The notes beneath the pieces were generated by a model. The model had not been told where the DNA came from. It ran no database searches and saw nothing but the letters and a program-made list of their open reading frames with translations. A DNA stretch of 64,000 nucleotides from the NCBI GenBank assembly GCA_017547385.1, contig JAFYPU010000022.1, positions 1-64,000 on the forward strand, in the 5' to 3' direction. Source of the DNA: Bacteroidaceae bacterium. Lineage in GTDB: Bacteria; Bacteroidota; Bacteroidia; Bacteroidales; Bacteroidaceae. The position numbers and the translations under genes were made by a program. This document shows positions 55,060 through 63,529 of the stretch, in pieces (position 1 is the stretch's first letter; each line of letters opens with the position of its first letter).

Positions 55060-56142
55060 TTAGCGTTTACGCACGGCAACTGCTTCTACCTCTATCAGCC
55101 ATTCCGGACGACACACACGCGCCTCCACAATAAGACAAGGCAGATCGGGATAATGCTGTTTCAGATATCGATCAATCACGTCGTAATCGGCCACATCGCG
55201 CAAATACACAATGGCATACTTCATATCGCCCAATTGCATCCCTCCATCGGCCAACAGTTTTTCGATATTGAGAAACAAACGGTCGGTTTGTGCCACCACA
55301 TCACCACGATAAAGACATTCACCATGTTTATCGATGCTGGCCGTTCCAGAAACGAAAACCATATCTTCATTGGGCAAGCTCAAGCGCGTGGCACGTTCAA
55401 AAGCCACACCATATTCATGCGTCGGATTGAGATATTCCAAGGCTTGCAAATACGACACGCATTCTTGCGAAAGGCCTTGCACCGAAAGAAAATCAACAGC
55501 CACGATGGCATCTCGGTTATCCGTAAATCCACCGATACCCGTAGAAGCAATGAAATGCGTGTCAGGAGTAAGCCCCTCACGATCAAACACATCATTGCGG
55601 CCTTTCACCACACCGGCATAATGCACATCGACATCACGAACAAAGAGCCATGTGCGATGACAATGGTCTCGCAAATTCAGCCCCTTGGATGTGAGCCACG
55701 CAATGTGTCTTTCAAATGCCTCTTGGGTTTGCTGCTCAGCAGAAAGGCCTCGCACTTCTTCGGACGAGAAACGCACGGAATGAAAAAGCCATTTTACCTC
55801 GCCCACCTGCACCTCTTGACGTTGGGAATTTCCCTCCCGTTGCACGCATTCAGCCGTGGTTGCCCACAATTGCAATGCCACTTTCCTGCCATTGAGCAAA
55901 GGTTGTTCCACATACGACAAAGCACAATGCTGCAGCACTTCTGTCAGCAACGGATGCCGACTGACTTCTTCCCACTGGTTGGCAGCATCAGTCAAATAGA
56001 TGCGGGCAAAAAGCAGCCCCTGACCACCGCTTGACAATGCCGAACAGTACGTTTGCACACGCTGTTGCAATTCCTCCAGCTGCAAGTTCAAAGAGCCTTG
56101 CACCTCAGGCACCAAAACACGATATATATATTCTGTTTGCAT
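55060..56142 (-). CDS. Rid/YjgF-superfamily protein, chorismatase-like
   Basis: The 360-residue protein (start MQTEYIYRVL at 56142) has a Rid/YjgF-like C-terminal half (MVFVSGTASIDKHGE, VYLRDVADYDVIDRYLK, CLIVEARVCRPEWLIEVEA, with the typical Rid Arg in EARVCRP). The middle part (RTWLFVRDVDVHYAGVV, GRNDVFDREGL, ASTGIGGF) resembles chorismatases of the FkbO/Hyg5/XanB2 type, which are two Rid-like folds in one chain. Chorismate cleavage is therefore possible but not shown. It lies 20 bases behind the radical SAM gene and is the last gene of that unit. Confidence 0.68.
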   Translation of the reverse strand: MQTEYIYRVLVPEVQGSLNLQLEELQQRVQTYCSALSSGGQGLLFARIYLTDAANQWEEVSRHPLLTEVLQHCALSYVEQPLLNGRKVALQLWATTAECVQREGNSQRQEVQVGEVKWLFHSVRFSSEEVRGLSAEQQTQEAFERHIAWLTSKGLNLRDHCHRTWLFVRDVDVHYAGVVKGRNDVFDREGLTPDTHFIASTGIGGFTDNRDAIVAVDFLSVQGLSQECVSYLQALEYLNPTHEYGVAFERATRLSLPNEDMVFVSGTASIDKHGECLYRGDVVAQTDRLFLNIEKLLADGGMQLGDMKYAIVYLRDVADYDVIDRYLKQHYPDLPCLIVEARVCRPEWLIEVEAVAVRKR

Positions 56143-56162
56143 AACTTTGGTTTTCTTGTTCT

Positions 56163-57095
56163 TCAACGACTTACGTAAAGTCGCCCTTGATAGGTATTGC
56201 GTTGACGAAGACTTCGCTTCACCCATTCTGTAAACTCATGATTTTTCAGCCCCCAGGCCGGAGCAATGAGAAGGTCAGCCGGCGATTGCGAAGCAAAACG
56301 CTCCACCACAATGTCCGAACGCAAACGTTCCAGATAATCAACCACCAACTCGGCATATTCGCCGGCTTCATACAGATGGAAATCCGATGGCGACTCGGCG
56401 TACTCACGCGCCATGCGCGTACCTCTTATGAGTTGCAACTGATGAAGCTTGAGCGTATTGATTGGTAACTGAGACATCACATCAGCCTGTGCCACAATCT
56501 CTTCCCGACTTTCACCCGGCAATCCTAAAATCATGTGTGCCCCCACCGGAATGCCTGCATCTGCGGTTCGGCGAATGGCTTCTTCCGAGCAAGCAAACGT
56601 GTGGCCGCGACAAATGCGCTGTAAGGTTCGGTCGAGTGCGCTCTCAACGCCATACTCCACCAAAACAAAACTGCGACGATGCAATTCTGCCAAATAGTGC
56701 AACAACTCATCCGGCATGCAGTCCGGACGCGTCCCAATGACCAATCCCACCACATCAGGCACAGAGAGAGCCTCCTCATAAAGGTCGCGCAAGCGTTGCA
56801 ACTCGGCATAAGTATTGGTGTATGCCTGAAAATAAGCCAAATACTTCATTTCCGGATATTTCCGAGCAAAGAAGATTTTTCCCTCCTCCAACTGACGCGT
56901 AACCGAAGGCATCTCACGACAGTAGCCGGGATTAAAGGTGCGATTGTTGCAATAAGTACAGCCCCCCACCCCCAACGTTCCATCACGATTGGGACAGGTA
57001 AAACCGGCATCCACCGAAATTTTCTGCACCTTAAACGCGAAATAACGGTTCAAAAAGGTGGAAAAAGGCGTATATCGCAAGTTGTCGGACATCAT
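56163..57095 (-). CDS. Radical SAM protein, YhcC/TIGR01212-like
   Basis: The 310-residue protein has the cluster motif CPNRDGTLGVGGCTYCNN, the widely spaced form of CxxxCxxC seen in the YhcC (TIGR01212) family, and further YFQAYTNTYAEL, VGLVIGTRPDCMPDE and EYGVESALDRTL. Its reaction is unknown to me. The frame is open 102 codons upstream, but the part before MMSDNLRYTPFSTFLNRYF has no family similarity and contains the promoter-like boxes, so the start at 57095 (or 57092) is chosen. Confidence 0.88.
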   Translation of the reverse strand: MMSDNLRYTPFSTFLNRYFAFKVQKISVDAGFTCPNRDGTLGVGGCTYCNNRTFNPGYCREMPSVTRQLEEGKIFFARKYPEMKYLAYFQAYTNTYAELQRLRDLYEEALSVPDVVGLVIGTRPDCMPDELLHYLAELHRRSFVLVEYGVESALDRTLQRICRGHTFACSEEAIRRTADAGIPVGAHMILGLPGESREEIVAQADVMSQLPINTLKLHQLQLIRGTRMAREYAESPSDFHLYEAGEYAELVVDYLERLRSDIVVERFASQSPADLLIAPAWGLKNHEFTEWVKRSLRQRNTYQGRLYVSR

Positions 57096-57135
57096 CTTCG
57101 TTTTCCGCAACAGCCAAACACACTGCTGCAGTTTG

Positions 57136-57295
57136 CAAAGATAGTGCAAGGCGAGAGCAGGACAAAGGAAAAGCTTGCTTTTTCTTTTCATGCAGAGCCG
57201 CAGCCTATCTTGGGCTACAGCCAAAGATAGTGAAAGGTGAGCGGAAAGTTTGAAAGAGAGCTTGCGAATTTTCAAAAACTTTCCCGAATGGTGAT
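57136..57295. repeat. Duplicated promoter-bearing repeat
   Basis: Bases 57136-57155 and 57222-57241 are 18/20 identical (both start CAAAGATAGTG). Each is followed 36-37 bases later by AGCTTGC. Between them GCCTATCTTGG forms an inverted match to CAAAGATAG, so the unit can fold. Both copies carry TATCTTTG on the minus strand, so both could drive the radical SAM gene. I recall similar CAAAGATAGTGCAA-type repeats in other Bacteroidales intergenic regions. Confidence 0.6.
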
Positions 57296-57407
57296 CAGAC
57301 AAACAAGAAAAAGAAAGCAAAGTGGCACAAAAAAGAGATAACGGGCCACCACAAGAACACTGAAATTCCTCACAAACGAACAAAAACGCAAAAAATTGCA
57401 TCTCGAC

Positions 57408-57438
57408 TTGGGATTTTCAGTTCGAATACATACCTTTG
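57408..57438 (+). promoter_or_regulatory. Promoter of the ECF sigma factor gene
   Basis: TACCTTTG at 57431-57438 has TTG at 57408-57410, about 20 bases upstream, matching the -7/-33 layout. It is a housekeeping-type promoter, so the sigma gene need not be autoregulated. Confidence 0.65.
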
Positions 57439-57511
57439 CCACGTCTAACCCCTTAAAACGTTTACGCCTATCGACACAACATTACGCTTTCATCATTCAT
57501 AAAAGACAGTA

Positions 57512-58105
57512 ATGGACAATTTGAAAATGTGCACCGACGAGCAGTTGGTGGCACTTTACGTTCAAGGACAGGATGAAGCATTTGACATCCTTCTGCAACG
57601 ACACAAAGATAGGCTCTACTCCTATATCCTTTTCATCGTCCGCAATGCGGACATGGCCGACGACCTTTTCCAAGAAACGTTCGTCAAGTGCATCGTAACC
57701 TTGCGCAATGGTCGCTACACCGAGAACGGCAAATTCTCGGCTTGGCTCACTCGCATCGCTCACAACCTCATCATCGACCAATTTCGCACAGAGAAAAGCG
57801 AAAACACCATCTCCAATGAGGAGGTGGAATGCGACCTTTTCAACAACGCTTCACTCTGCGACAGCAGCCTGGAAATCAAGATGGTGAACGAACAAACGCT
57901 GAAAGATGTGCGCCGGCTCATGAACAATCTGCCCGACAACCAGCGCGAGGTGGTGTATATGCGCTATTATCAAGACCTGAGTTTCAAAGAAATCTCTGAC
58001 ATCACAGGCGTGAGCATCAACACAGCCCTGGGACGCATGCGCTATGCCATCCTCAACATGCGCAGAATGGCGGCAGAGCACGACATCAACCTTTCACTCA
58101 ACTGA
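57512..58105 (+). CDS. ECF-type RNA polymerase sigma factor
   Basis: The 197-residue protein has sigma region 2 (DEAFDILLQRHKDRLYSYIL, NADMADDLFQETFVK, FSAWLTRIAHNLIIDQFR) and region 4 (LPDNQREVVYMRYYQDLSF, ISDITGVSINTALGRMRYA). It directs RNA polymerase to a special set of promoters. No anti-sigma factor gene is adjacent; a 53-residue ORF follows downstream. Which signal it answers cannot be told. Confidence 0.93.
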   Translation: MDNLKMCTDEQLVALYVQGQDEAFDILLQRHKDRLYSYILFIVRNADMADDLFQETFVKCIVTLRNGRYTENGKFSAWLTRIAHNLIIDQFRTEKSENTISNEEVECDLFNNASLCDSSLEIKMVNEQTLKDVRRLMNNLPDNQREVVYMRYYQDLSFKEISDITGVSINTALGRMRYAILNMRRMAAEHDINLSLN

Positions 58106-58202
58106 TTGGCATACACAACCCTACACGCCAATCACACCACACCAAACATCGCACAAGAGAAACTGCCCTGTGCAAGAGGAAAAACCTCGGCGCAGGCATC
58201 AT

Positions 58203-58268
58203 AAATCTGCAGTGCTTGTAGAAATTTCTGCAAGCACTGCAGATTTTTCTACAAGGCGTGCAGAAAAA
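58203..58268. repeat. Three-module 21-bp intergenic element, copy 5 (B-B'-A)
   Basis: Modules lie at 58206-58226, 58227-58247 and 58248-58268, all exactly 21 bases and all starting TCT. The first two are inverted type B copies that form a hairpin; the third is an A-like module (CAAGGCG). It lies about 100 bases after the sigma factor gene. Confidence 0.8.
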
Positions 58269-58387
58269 GCAGCCTCGCACACCATTCCTCCCGGCTTCGA
58301 CTCAAAAAGATAAGAATATCGGGCACGTTATATAATAAACTGCCTGCTCATGCGTTCTATAAATGTCCAACTTCTTATCAACCGGTC

Positions 58388-58549
58388 ATGCCTATGAATG
58401 ATTCTACCCCCATTTCCACCTCGCCTCGCGAGGAAACTTTGCTTTTTTTGCGTAACTTTGCCCGTGCCTATCGTCCACAAGAGGACAAGCAGCAAGCCGA
58501 TGCGCTGGCCATGGCTTTCTTCTCACGACACAAACAGGCATCTTGCTGA
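58388..58549 (+). CDS. Small 53-residue protein
   Basis: A 54-codon frame starts at ATG 58388 (a second in-frame ATG lies at 58394) and ends in TGA at 58547-58549. It contains ETLLFLRNFARAYRP, resembling short Bacteroidetes proteins with an LDFIRxFAR-type helix that I recall as widespread and uncharacterised. It lies between the sigma factor gene and purT on the same strand. It may be a real small gene; function unknown. Confidence 0.6.
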   Translation: MPMNDSTPISTSPREETLLFLRNFARAYRPQEDKQQADALAMAFFSRHKQASC

Positions 58550-58678
58550 ATCCTAACGGACCGCAACAGCGAGATTTTATCAACAAAAAAAGCACACTCA
58601 CAGCAGCTTCTCTCATTGCAGAAACCATTCCGGCAAAGAAAAGATGCTGCATTAACCCTTTGAAAAACAATCTTTCAC

Positions 58679-59842
58679 ATGAAGAAAATCCTTCTCCTTG
58701 GCTCCGGCGAACTGGGCAAAGAATTTGTTATCGCCGCACAGCGTTTGGGACAACACGTCATTGCCTGCGATTCGTATGCCGGTGCTCCGGCCATGCAGGT
58801 AGCCGATGAGTGCGAAGTGTTCTCTATGCTCGACGGTGAAGCCCTTGAACGCGCCGTTCGCAAACACCGCCCGGACATCATCGTGCCCGAAATTGAAGCC
58901 ATCCGCACCGAAAAACTTTATGACTTCGAAGCCGAGGGTATTCAGATAACCCCCTCGGCACGCGCCGTGAACTTCACCATGAACCGCAAAGCCATCCGCG
59001 ATTTGGCTGCGCAAGAACTGGGACTGAAAACGGCAAAGTATTTCTATGCCAAAACCTACGAAGAGCTGGAAGCGGCAGCAGCACAAATCGGTTTCCCCTG
59101 CGTGGTGAAACCGCTCATGTCGTCGTCGGGCAAAGGTCAGTCGTTGGTGAAGACCGCTGATGAATTGCCACACGCATGGGAATACGGCATCAGCGGCAGT
59201 CGTGGTGATATTCAAGAACTTATCATTGAAGAGTTCATTCATTTCGACAGCGAAATCACACTGCTCACCGTAACACAGAAAAACGGCCCCACCCTCTTCT
59301 GTCCTCCCATCGGACACGTGCAAAAGGGTGGCGACTACCGCGAAAGTTTCCAACCGGCACACATCTCCGAAGAGCACTTGGCCGAAGCACAACGCATGGC
59401 TGCCAAGGTTACGGAAGCCCTCACCGGTGCCGGCATTTGGGGTGTGGAATTCTTCCTCAGCCACGAAGGCGGTGTCTACTTCTCCGAACTTTCTCCCCGT
59501 CCCCATGACACAGGCATGGTTACATTGGCAGGAACACAGAATTTCAATGAGTTCGAACTCCACCTGCGTGCAGCACTCGGCCTGCCTATCCCCTGCATCA
59601 AGCAAATGCGCATCGGAGCCAGTGCCGTCATCTTATCGACCATTGCAAGCGAAGCTACTCCACAATACAAGGGACTGGAACTCACTTGTGAGGAAGATGC
59701 CGATTTGCGCATCTTTGGCAAGCCCACCACACGCGTCAACCGCCGCATGGGAGTGGTGGTTTGCAATGCTCCCAACGATGGAAATTTGAACGAAGTGCGC
59801 GACAAAGCCAAGCGATTGGCTTCGTATGTCGAAGTGTTCTAA
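58679..59842 (+). CDS. purT: Formate-dependent GAR transformylase
   Basis: PurT makes formyl-GAR from GAR, formate and ATP in purine synthesis, independent of folate. The 387-residue ATP-grasp protein has [68 protein letters not shown] and [16 protein letters not shown], all as in PurT. Length matches the family. A TAACTTTG box at 58453-58460 inside the small upstream ORF could serve as promoter. Confidence 0.96.
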   Translation: MKKILLLGSGELGKEFVIAAQRLGQHVIACDSYAGAPAMQVADECEVFSMLDGEALERAVRKHRPDIIVPEIEAIRTEKLYDFEAEGIQITPSARAVNFTMNRKAIRDLAAQELGLKTAKYFYAKTYEELEAAAAQIGFPCVVKPLMSSSGKGQSLVKTADELPHAWEYGISGSRGDIQELIIEEFIHFDSEITLLTVTQKNGPTLFCPPIGHVQKGGDYRESFQPAHISEEHLAEAQRMAAKVTEALTGAGIWGVEFFLSHEGGVYFSELSPRPHDTGMVTLAGTQNFNEFELHLRAALGLPIPCIKQMRIGASAVILSTIASEATPQYKGLELTCEEDADLRIFGKPTTRVNRRMGVVVCNAPNDGNLNEVRDKAKRLASYVEVF

Positions 59843-59866
59843 GCACAGAAAACATAATACACATCA

Positions 59867-59901
59867 CAGAAGAGCCACTCGGTTGCCGAGTGGCTCTTCT
59901 G
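59867..59901 (+). terminator. Hairpin after purT
   Basis: A 16-bp perfect stem (CAGAAGAGCCACTCGG at 59867-59882, complement to 59901) with a three-base loop lies 25 bases after purT. The T-run is weak, so termination may be partial. Confidence 0.6.
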
Positions 59902-60059
59902 CTGTAAAAAGCAATACACAAGCCCTGCTAAAAACTATTTATCACATTTGCATTTGTCAAGATTTTATCAAAAACACACAACACACCACGAAAACAAATC
60001 GCTACAGCACAAAGTTTTAAGAAAACAAGCAAAAGGATATTTCGCCACACAGACCACTA

Positions 60060-60067
60060 CAAAGATA
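60060..60067 (-). promoter_or_regulatory. Orphan promoter-like box
   Basis: CAAAGATA on the plus strand is TATCTTTG on the minus strand. No gene lies downstream of it before purT, which is on the other strand. A small RNA or chance match are both possible. Confidence 0.3.
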
Positions 60068-60120
60068 CTCCAAAAATAAAAAGCCGAGCACTTGTTCGAA
60101 AATAATACAACCACAAAAGG

Positions 60121-60170
60121 TAAAAAACAGCATCCGCTGCCGGTTGTTAAGAAAACCGACAGCGGATGCA
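60121..60170 (-). terminator. Terminator of the AGE-family gene
   Basis: A 16-bp stem with one mismatch (arms 60130-60145 and 60154-60169) has an A-run to its left, a T-run on the minus strand. Confidence 0.75.
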
Positions 60171-60188
60171 TATCTCCGACGAAAAACT

Positions 60189-61367
60189 TTATGCCTCACG
60201 AGAAGCCAAGTCTTCCAGTATCTGCCAACATTGGAAAAGGCCACGCGGAACGTGGAAACAGCCTTTCCACTTTCCACCCTTCAAGGGCAGCAACACTTCG
60301 CCGCGACGATTGAGGTAACCATACCACTCGGGATAATCCGGATCGGTGAAGTGCGACCAAGTGTACTCATGCACACGTTCGAACCAAGCAAGACAATCCT
60401 TGTTTCCCGTAAGCTGATAACCTTTCAACATCGTGATGAGAGTTTCGATATGCACCCACCAAAGTTTTTGATCCCACTCCAATTGTTGCACGGGATGTCC
60501 CAAACGGTCCATGAAGTAGAAAATTCCTCCGTGTTCCTTGTCCCAACCATATTCAGCCTCAGCCAGTGCGATTTGAACAGCCTTTTCAATCAAGTCCTGT
60601 CTGCCTAAGCGTTTGCCCAAGTCCATGATGAACCACATGGCCTCGATGGCGTGTCCCGGATTCAGCACGCGACCATCAAAGCAGTCCACCAACTGATTGT
60701 CTGTGCCCAAGTGTTCAACAATCAATCCCAACTCCGGACGATAGAAAACGTCCATCACTTCGTGCACACAGGTATCAATGGTTTTCTGCAAGAACTCCGG
60801 TTCGAGCAAACACTCGATTTCGAGTGCCACGTTGCAAAGAATCATTGGCAAAGCAAAGCTCTTGAGCGAACGCGCACCGGGAGAAGCCTTACTCCAACGG
60901 CCTTTGGGATTGTCCACCTTTGACAACACAATGTCAAAAGTGCGCTTGGCAATGTCGGCATACTCCTCATTGCCGGTGGCAATAGCCAATTGACCAAAAG
61001 CAATCACCGCGAAGGTATATGAGAAGATATTGTAAGGCTCTACCAACGGATGCCCCTCTTTGTCAAGAGCGAAGTACCAATTCAATGCCCCGTCATGACC
61101 ATATTTTTTCAAGAACTCTGCACCTTGCACAGCACAATCGAGCCATTCCTGCTTGCGCTCCACCTTGTTGTAGAGTGTAGCGAACATCCACACCTCGCGA
61201 CCTTGCAACCATATAAACTTGTCGGTGTCGAACACAGACCCGTCGCGGTTGAGACAGGTGAAGTAGCCACCGTTTTCCAAGTCCTGCGACTTTTCAAGCC
61301 AGAAAGGAATTACCTTTTCCAAAAGTTCCGCCTTATACTGTGCGGCCAGTGCTTTGAAATCTGCCAT
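60189..61367 (-). CDS. AGE-family epimerase (N-acylglucosamine 2-epimerase-like)
   Basis: The 392-residue protein belongs to the N-acyl-D-glucosamine 2-epimerase (AGE, renin-binding protein) family with an (alpha/alpha)6 barrel, shown by DKFIWLQGREVWMFATLYNK, NPGHAIEAMWFIMD and QKLWWVHIETLITMLKGY, which carry the catalytic-type His residues. AGE itself interconverts GlcNAc and ManNAc for sialic-acid catabolism, but related members act on cellobiose or mannose, so the substrate is not certain. No sialidase or nan genes are in the window. Confidence 0.85.
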   Translation of the reverse strand: MADFKALAAQYKAELLEKVIPFWLEKSQDLENGGYFTCLNRDGSVFDTDKFIWLQGREVWMFATLYNKVERKQEWLDCAVQGAEFLKKYGHDGALNWYFALDKEGHPLVEPYNIFSYTFAVIAFGQLAIATGNEEYADIAKRTFDIVLSKVDNPKGRWSKASPGARSLKSFALPMILCNVALEIECLLEPEFLQKTIDTCVHEVMDVFYRPELGLIVEHLGTDNQLVDCFDGRVLNPGHAIEAMWFIMDLGKRLGRQDLIEKAVQIALAEAEYGWDKEHGGIFYFMDRLGHPVQQLEWDQKLWWVHIETLITMLKGYQLTGNKDCLAWFERVHEYTWSHFTDPDYPEWYGYLNRRGEVLLPLKGGKWKGCFHVPRGLFQCWQILEDLASREA

Positions 61368-61452
61368 AAGTATTTATGATTTAAGTTATTTGATATACAT
61401 TTTTGTTTTCACACTCGCCATACTTTTCTTCGCATTTTTGCTTTTTCGTTTC

Positions 61453-63312
61453 TCAAAGATGCTTTTTCAGGAATGCTTCCATGGCACGATAGAAGTCGAA
61501 ACGATTTTCCTGATTGTGAAATCCGTGTCCTTCATCGTCCTTTACCATATATTCCACTTCAACGCCCCGACTTCGCAGAGCCTCCACCATTTGGTCGCTC
61601 TCAGCCTTGTTCACACGCGGATCGTTTGCACCTTGCGCCACAAACAAGGGAACTCTGATGCAATCGGCATGCAACGCAGGAGAGCAGGCCGCCAACATTT
61701 CTTTGTCGTGTTCGGGATGCCCCACCTGCTCATACATCATTTCGAGCATGGGACGCCAATAAGGCGGAATGGTGTTCATGAATGTAAAAAGGTTGGAAAC
61801 ACCGACGTAATCAATGGCGCAGCAATACAATTCGGGCGTGAAGCAAACACCGGCCAGCGTGGCATAACCTCCGTAACTGCCTCCGTAAATGGCCACACGC
61901 GACGGGTCAGCAATGCCCTGTGCTATCAGCCACTTCACACCATCGGTGATGTCATTCTGCATGGCCCGTCCCCATTGCTTGTAGCTCGCTTCCAAAAACT
62001 TACGTCCGTAGCCGGTGGAACCGCGGAAGTTCATCTGAAAAACGGCATAGCCTCGCGAACACAAGAACTGCACTTCCGACGAATAGCCCCAAGCATCGCG
62101 CGCCCAGGGTCCGCCATGCGGATTGACCACCACGGGCAATTGTCGGGCCGTTTCGAGTGTATAACCTTTCGGCAGGGAAAGATAAGCCTCGATGTCCCAT
62201 CCATCGCGTGTGGTATAGTTCACCGGATGCATTTCCACCATTTCAGCTTCATCGAGCCAGGGTGCCAATTCCGCCACTTTGCGTGGAGCATCCTCGTTCA
62301 CGTCATAATAATAATATGCACCGCGAGTGCGATCGCTGCCAACGTAGAGCAACATTCGCTGTTCGGCTTTGTCGCAATCGGCCATGCCCACGCGTTTACC
62401 GGGGAAGTGTGCACGAATGCGTTCACGCAACTCGCGTTCTTCTTCATCGAAGTAATGACGCACCGGTTCCTTATGTCCGCGACAATAAACAGCCAACAGT
62501 TTTTTCTGCAAGCGAGAAAAAGAGATGCTATCCACATCATATTTTTCGTGCTCATACAGCACCTCGATTTCTTCGCACGTTGAGGGGTCCATCAACACCA
62601 ATGCCACCTTGTCGCGACCGATGTTGGTACCGGCGTAGACGTATCTATCGTCGGCTGTAAACTCCATGAAACTCACCGTCTCCTTGAAATTAGTGGTCAG
62701 CACGGGACGAAAATCTTCTTCCTCCGTGTCGCGATATAAGATTTGCGTATTCACCCCATCGACAATGGCCACCACCGAACGCAAGCGTCCCTTGTGGTCG
62801 GTCATCCATCCCTGCCAGTTGCCCGGATTCTCGGCGAGCATGGTCAGTTCTCCCGTTCGCAAATTCAGGCGATAAGGGTCGAACACTTCAGGATTGCGAC
62901 GATTCATACCAATCATCACTTCGTCGGGCACCTCCTCCAAGTCATCGATAATGGAAGTGCGCACACCGGGAAAATCGGTATAAGCCCGTAGATCCGAACC
63001 GTCGATGCCGACACCGTAAAGGCGATAATTCTCATCGCCGCCCGTATCCTTCATGAAAAGAATGCGGTGCGCATCCGCCCACATGTAGCCGGCCACACTG
63101 CGTTCAGTTTCCGAGGTGAGACGCAAAGCCTCTCCTCCGTCCACCGACTGCACAAAGATGTTCATGCGGTCATGATAAGGAGCCATGAACGAGATGTGTT
63201 TTCCGTCGGGCGATATTTGGTAGCCTGTACGCTCGGAGTTGCGAAAGAAGTCCTCCATGGGAAGTTGCGAAGCTCCGAAATGCAAAGCTTCACACTGATG
63301 TCTTGATTTCAT
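61453..63312 (-). CDS. S9 family prolyl oligopeptidase-like peptidase
   Basis: The 619-residue protein has an N-terminal beta-propeller (PDGKHISFMAPYHDRMNIFV and repeats) and a C-terminal alpha/beta-hydrolase domain with the Ser motif IYGGSYGGYA, Asp in VAQGANDPRVNKAES and His in KDDEGHGF, the catalytic triad of S9 (acylaminoacyl peptidase/DPP type). No signal peptide is seen with start 63312, so it may be cytoplasmic. An ATG 47 codons upstream (63453) lies next to rpe promoter sequence and is less likely. It lies 85 bases upstream of the AGE gene on the same strand. Confidence 0.92.
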   Translation of the reverse strand: MKSRHQCEALHFGASQLPMEDFFRNSERTGYQISPDGKHISFMAPYHDRMNIFVQSVDGGEALRLTSETERSVAGYMWADAHRILFMKDTGGDENYRLYGVGIDGSDLRAYTDFPGVRTSIIDDLEEVPDEVMIGMNRRNPEVFDPYRLNLRTGELTMLAENPGNWQGWMTDHKGRLRSVVAIVDGVNTQILYRDTEEEDFRPVLTTNFKETVSFMEFTADDRYVYAGTNIGRDKVALVLMDPSTCEEIEVLYEHEKYDVDSISFSRLQKKLLAVYCRGHKEPVRHYFDEEERELRERIRAHFPGKRVGMADCDKAEQRMLLYVGSDRTRGAYYYYDVNEDAPRKVAELAPWLDEAEMVEMHPVNYTTRDGWDIEAYLSLPKGYTLETARQLPVVVNPHGGPWARDAWGYSSEVQFLCSRGYAVFQMNFRGSTGYGRKFLEASYKQWGRAMQNDITDGVKWLIAQGIADPSRVAIYGGSYGGYATLAGVCFTPELYCCAIDYVGVSNLFTFMNTIPPYWRPMLEMMYEQVGHPEHDKEMLAACSPALHADCIRVPLFVAQGANDPRVNKAESDQMVEALRSRGVEVEYMVKDDEGHGFHNQENRFDFYRAMEAFLKKHL

Positions 63313-63426
63313 ATAAACAATGCTTTCTTTTCTGAAAGGGCAAAATAACTTGAAAAAAGCGAAATTGACAAGTCCCCACCGCCTTTTTATCCGCCCCAAC
63401 TGCATCGGCGACTGCAAAAAAGGCTT

Positions 63427-63434
63427 TATCTTTG
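63427..63434 (+). promoter_or_regulatory. Promoter box for rpe
   Basis: TATCTTTG fits the Bacteroidetes -7 box and lies 95 bases before the rpe ATG. Confidence 0.5.
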
Positions 63435-63529
63435 CACACAACAAGACAAGCAACGTTGCGAAAGTGCACTCTGTGCGCCTGCAACAACTCTCTTTTCACT
63501 GACAACAACCCTCAAAAGCTGCGATACCT

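Larger units (their letters stand above)
57096..57511. other. Divergent intergenic region radical SAM / sigma factor
   Basis: The 416-base gap holds a partially duplicated segment with two TATCTTTG boxes facing left (57136-57295) and the sigma-factor promoter facing right (57408-57438). No other gene is supported. Confidence 0.6.
59843..60188. other. Convergent intergenic region purT / AGE gene
   Basis: The 346-base gap holds the two terminators of its convergent neighbours (59867-59901 and 60121-60170) and, between them, an orphan TATCTTTG box facing left (60060-60067). The open frame on the minus strand (59968-60171) is hydrophobic and Cys-rich without family features, and is not called. 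Confidence 0.6.

Noticed and set aside
54721-56034. 437-codon plus-strand frame from the gap into the Rid-like gene
   Set aside because: It is mostly antisense to the Rid-like gene and crosses that gene's terminator.
59968-60171. 67-codon Cys-rich hydrophobic frame on the minus strand
   Set aside because: It overlaps the terminator hairpin of the AGE gene and shows no sign of a real protein.
61354-62583. 409-codon plus-strand frame
   Set aside because: It is antisense to the S9 peptidase, whose catalytic triad is intact.
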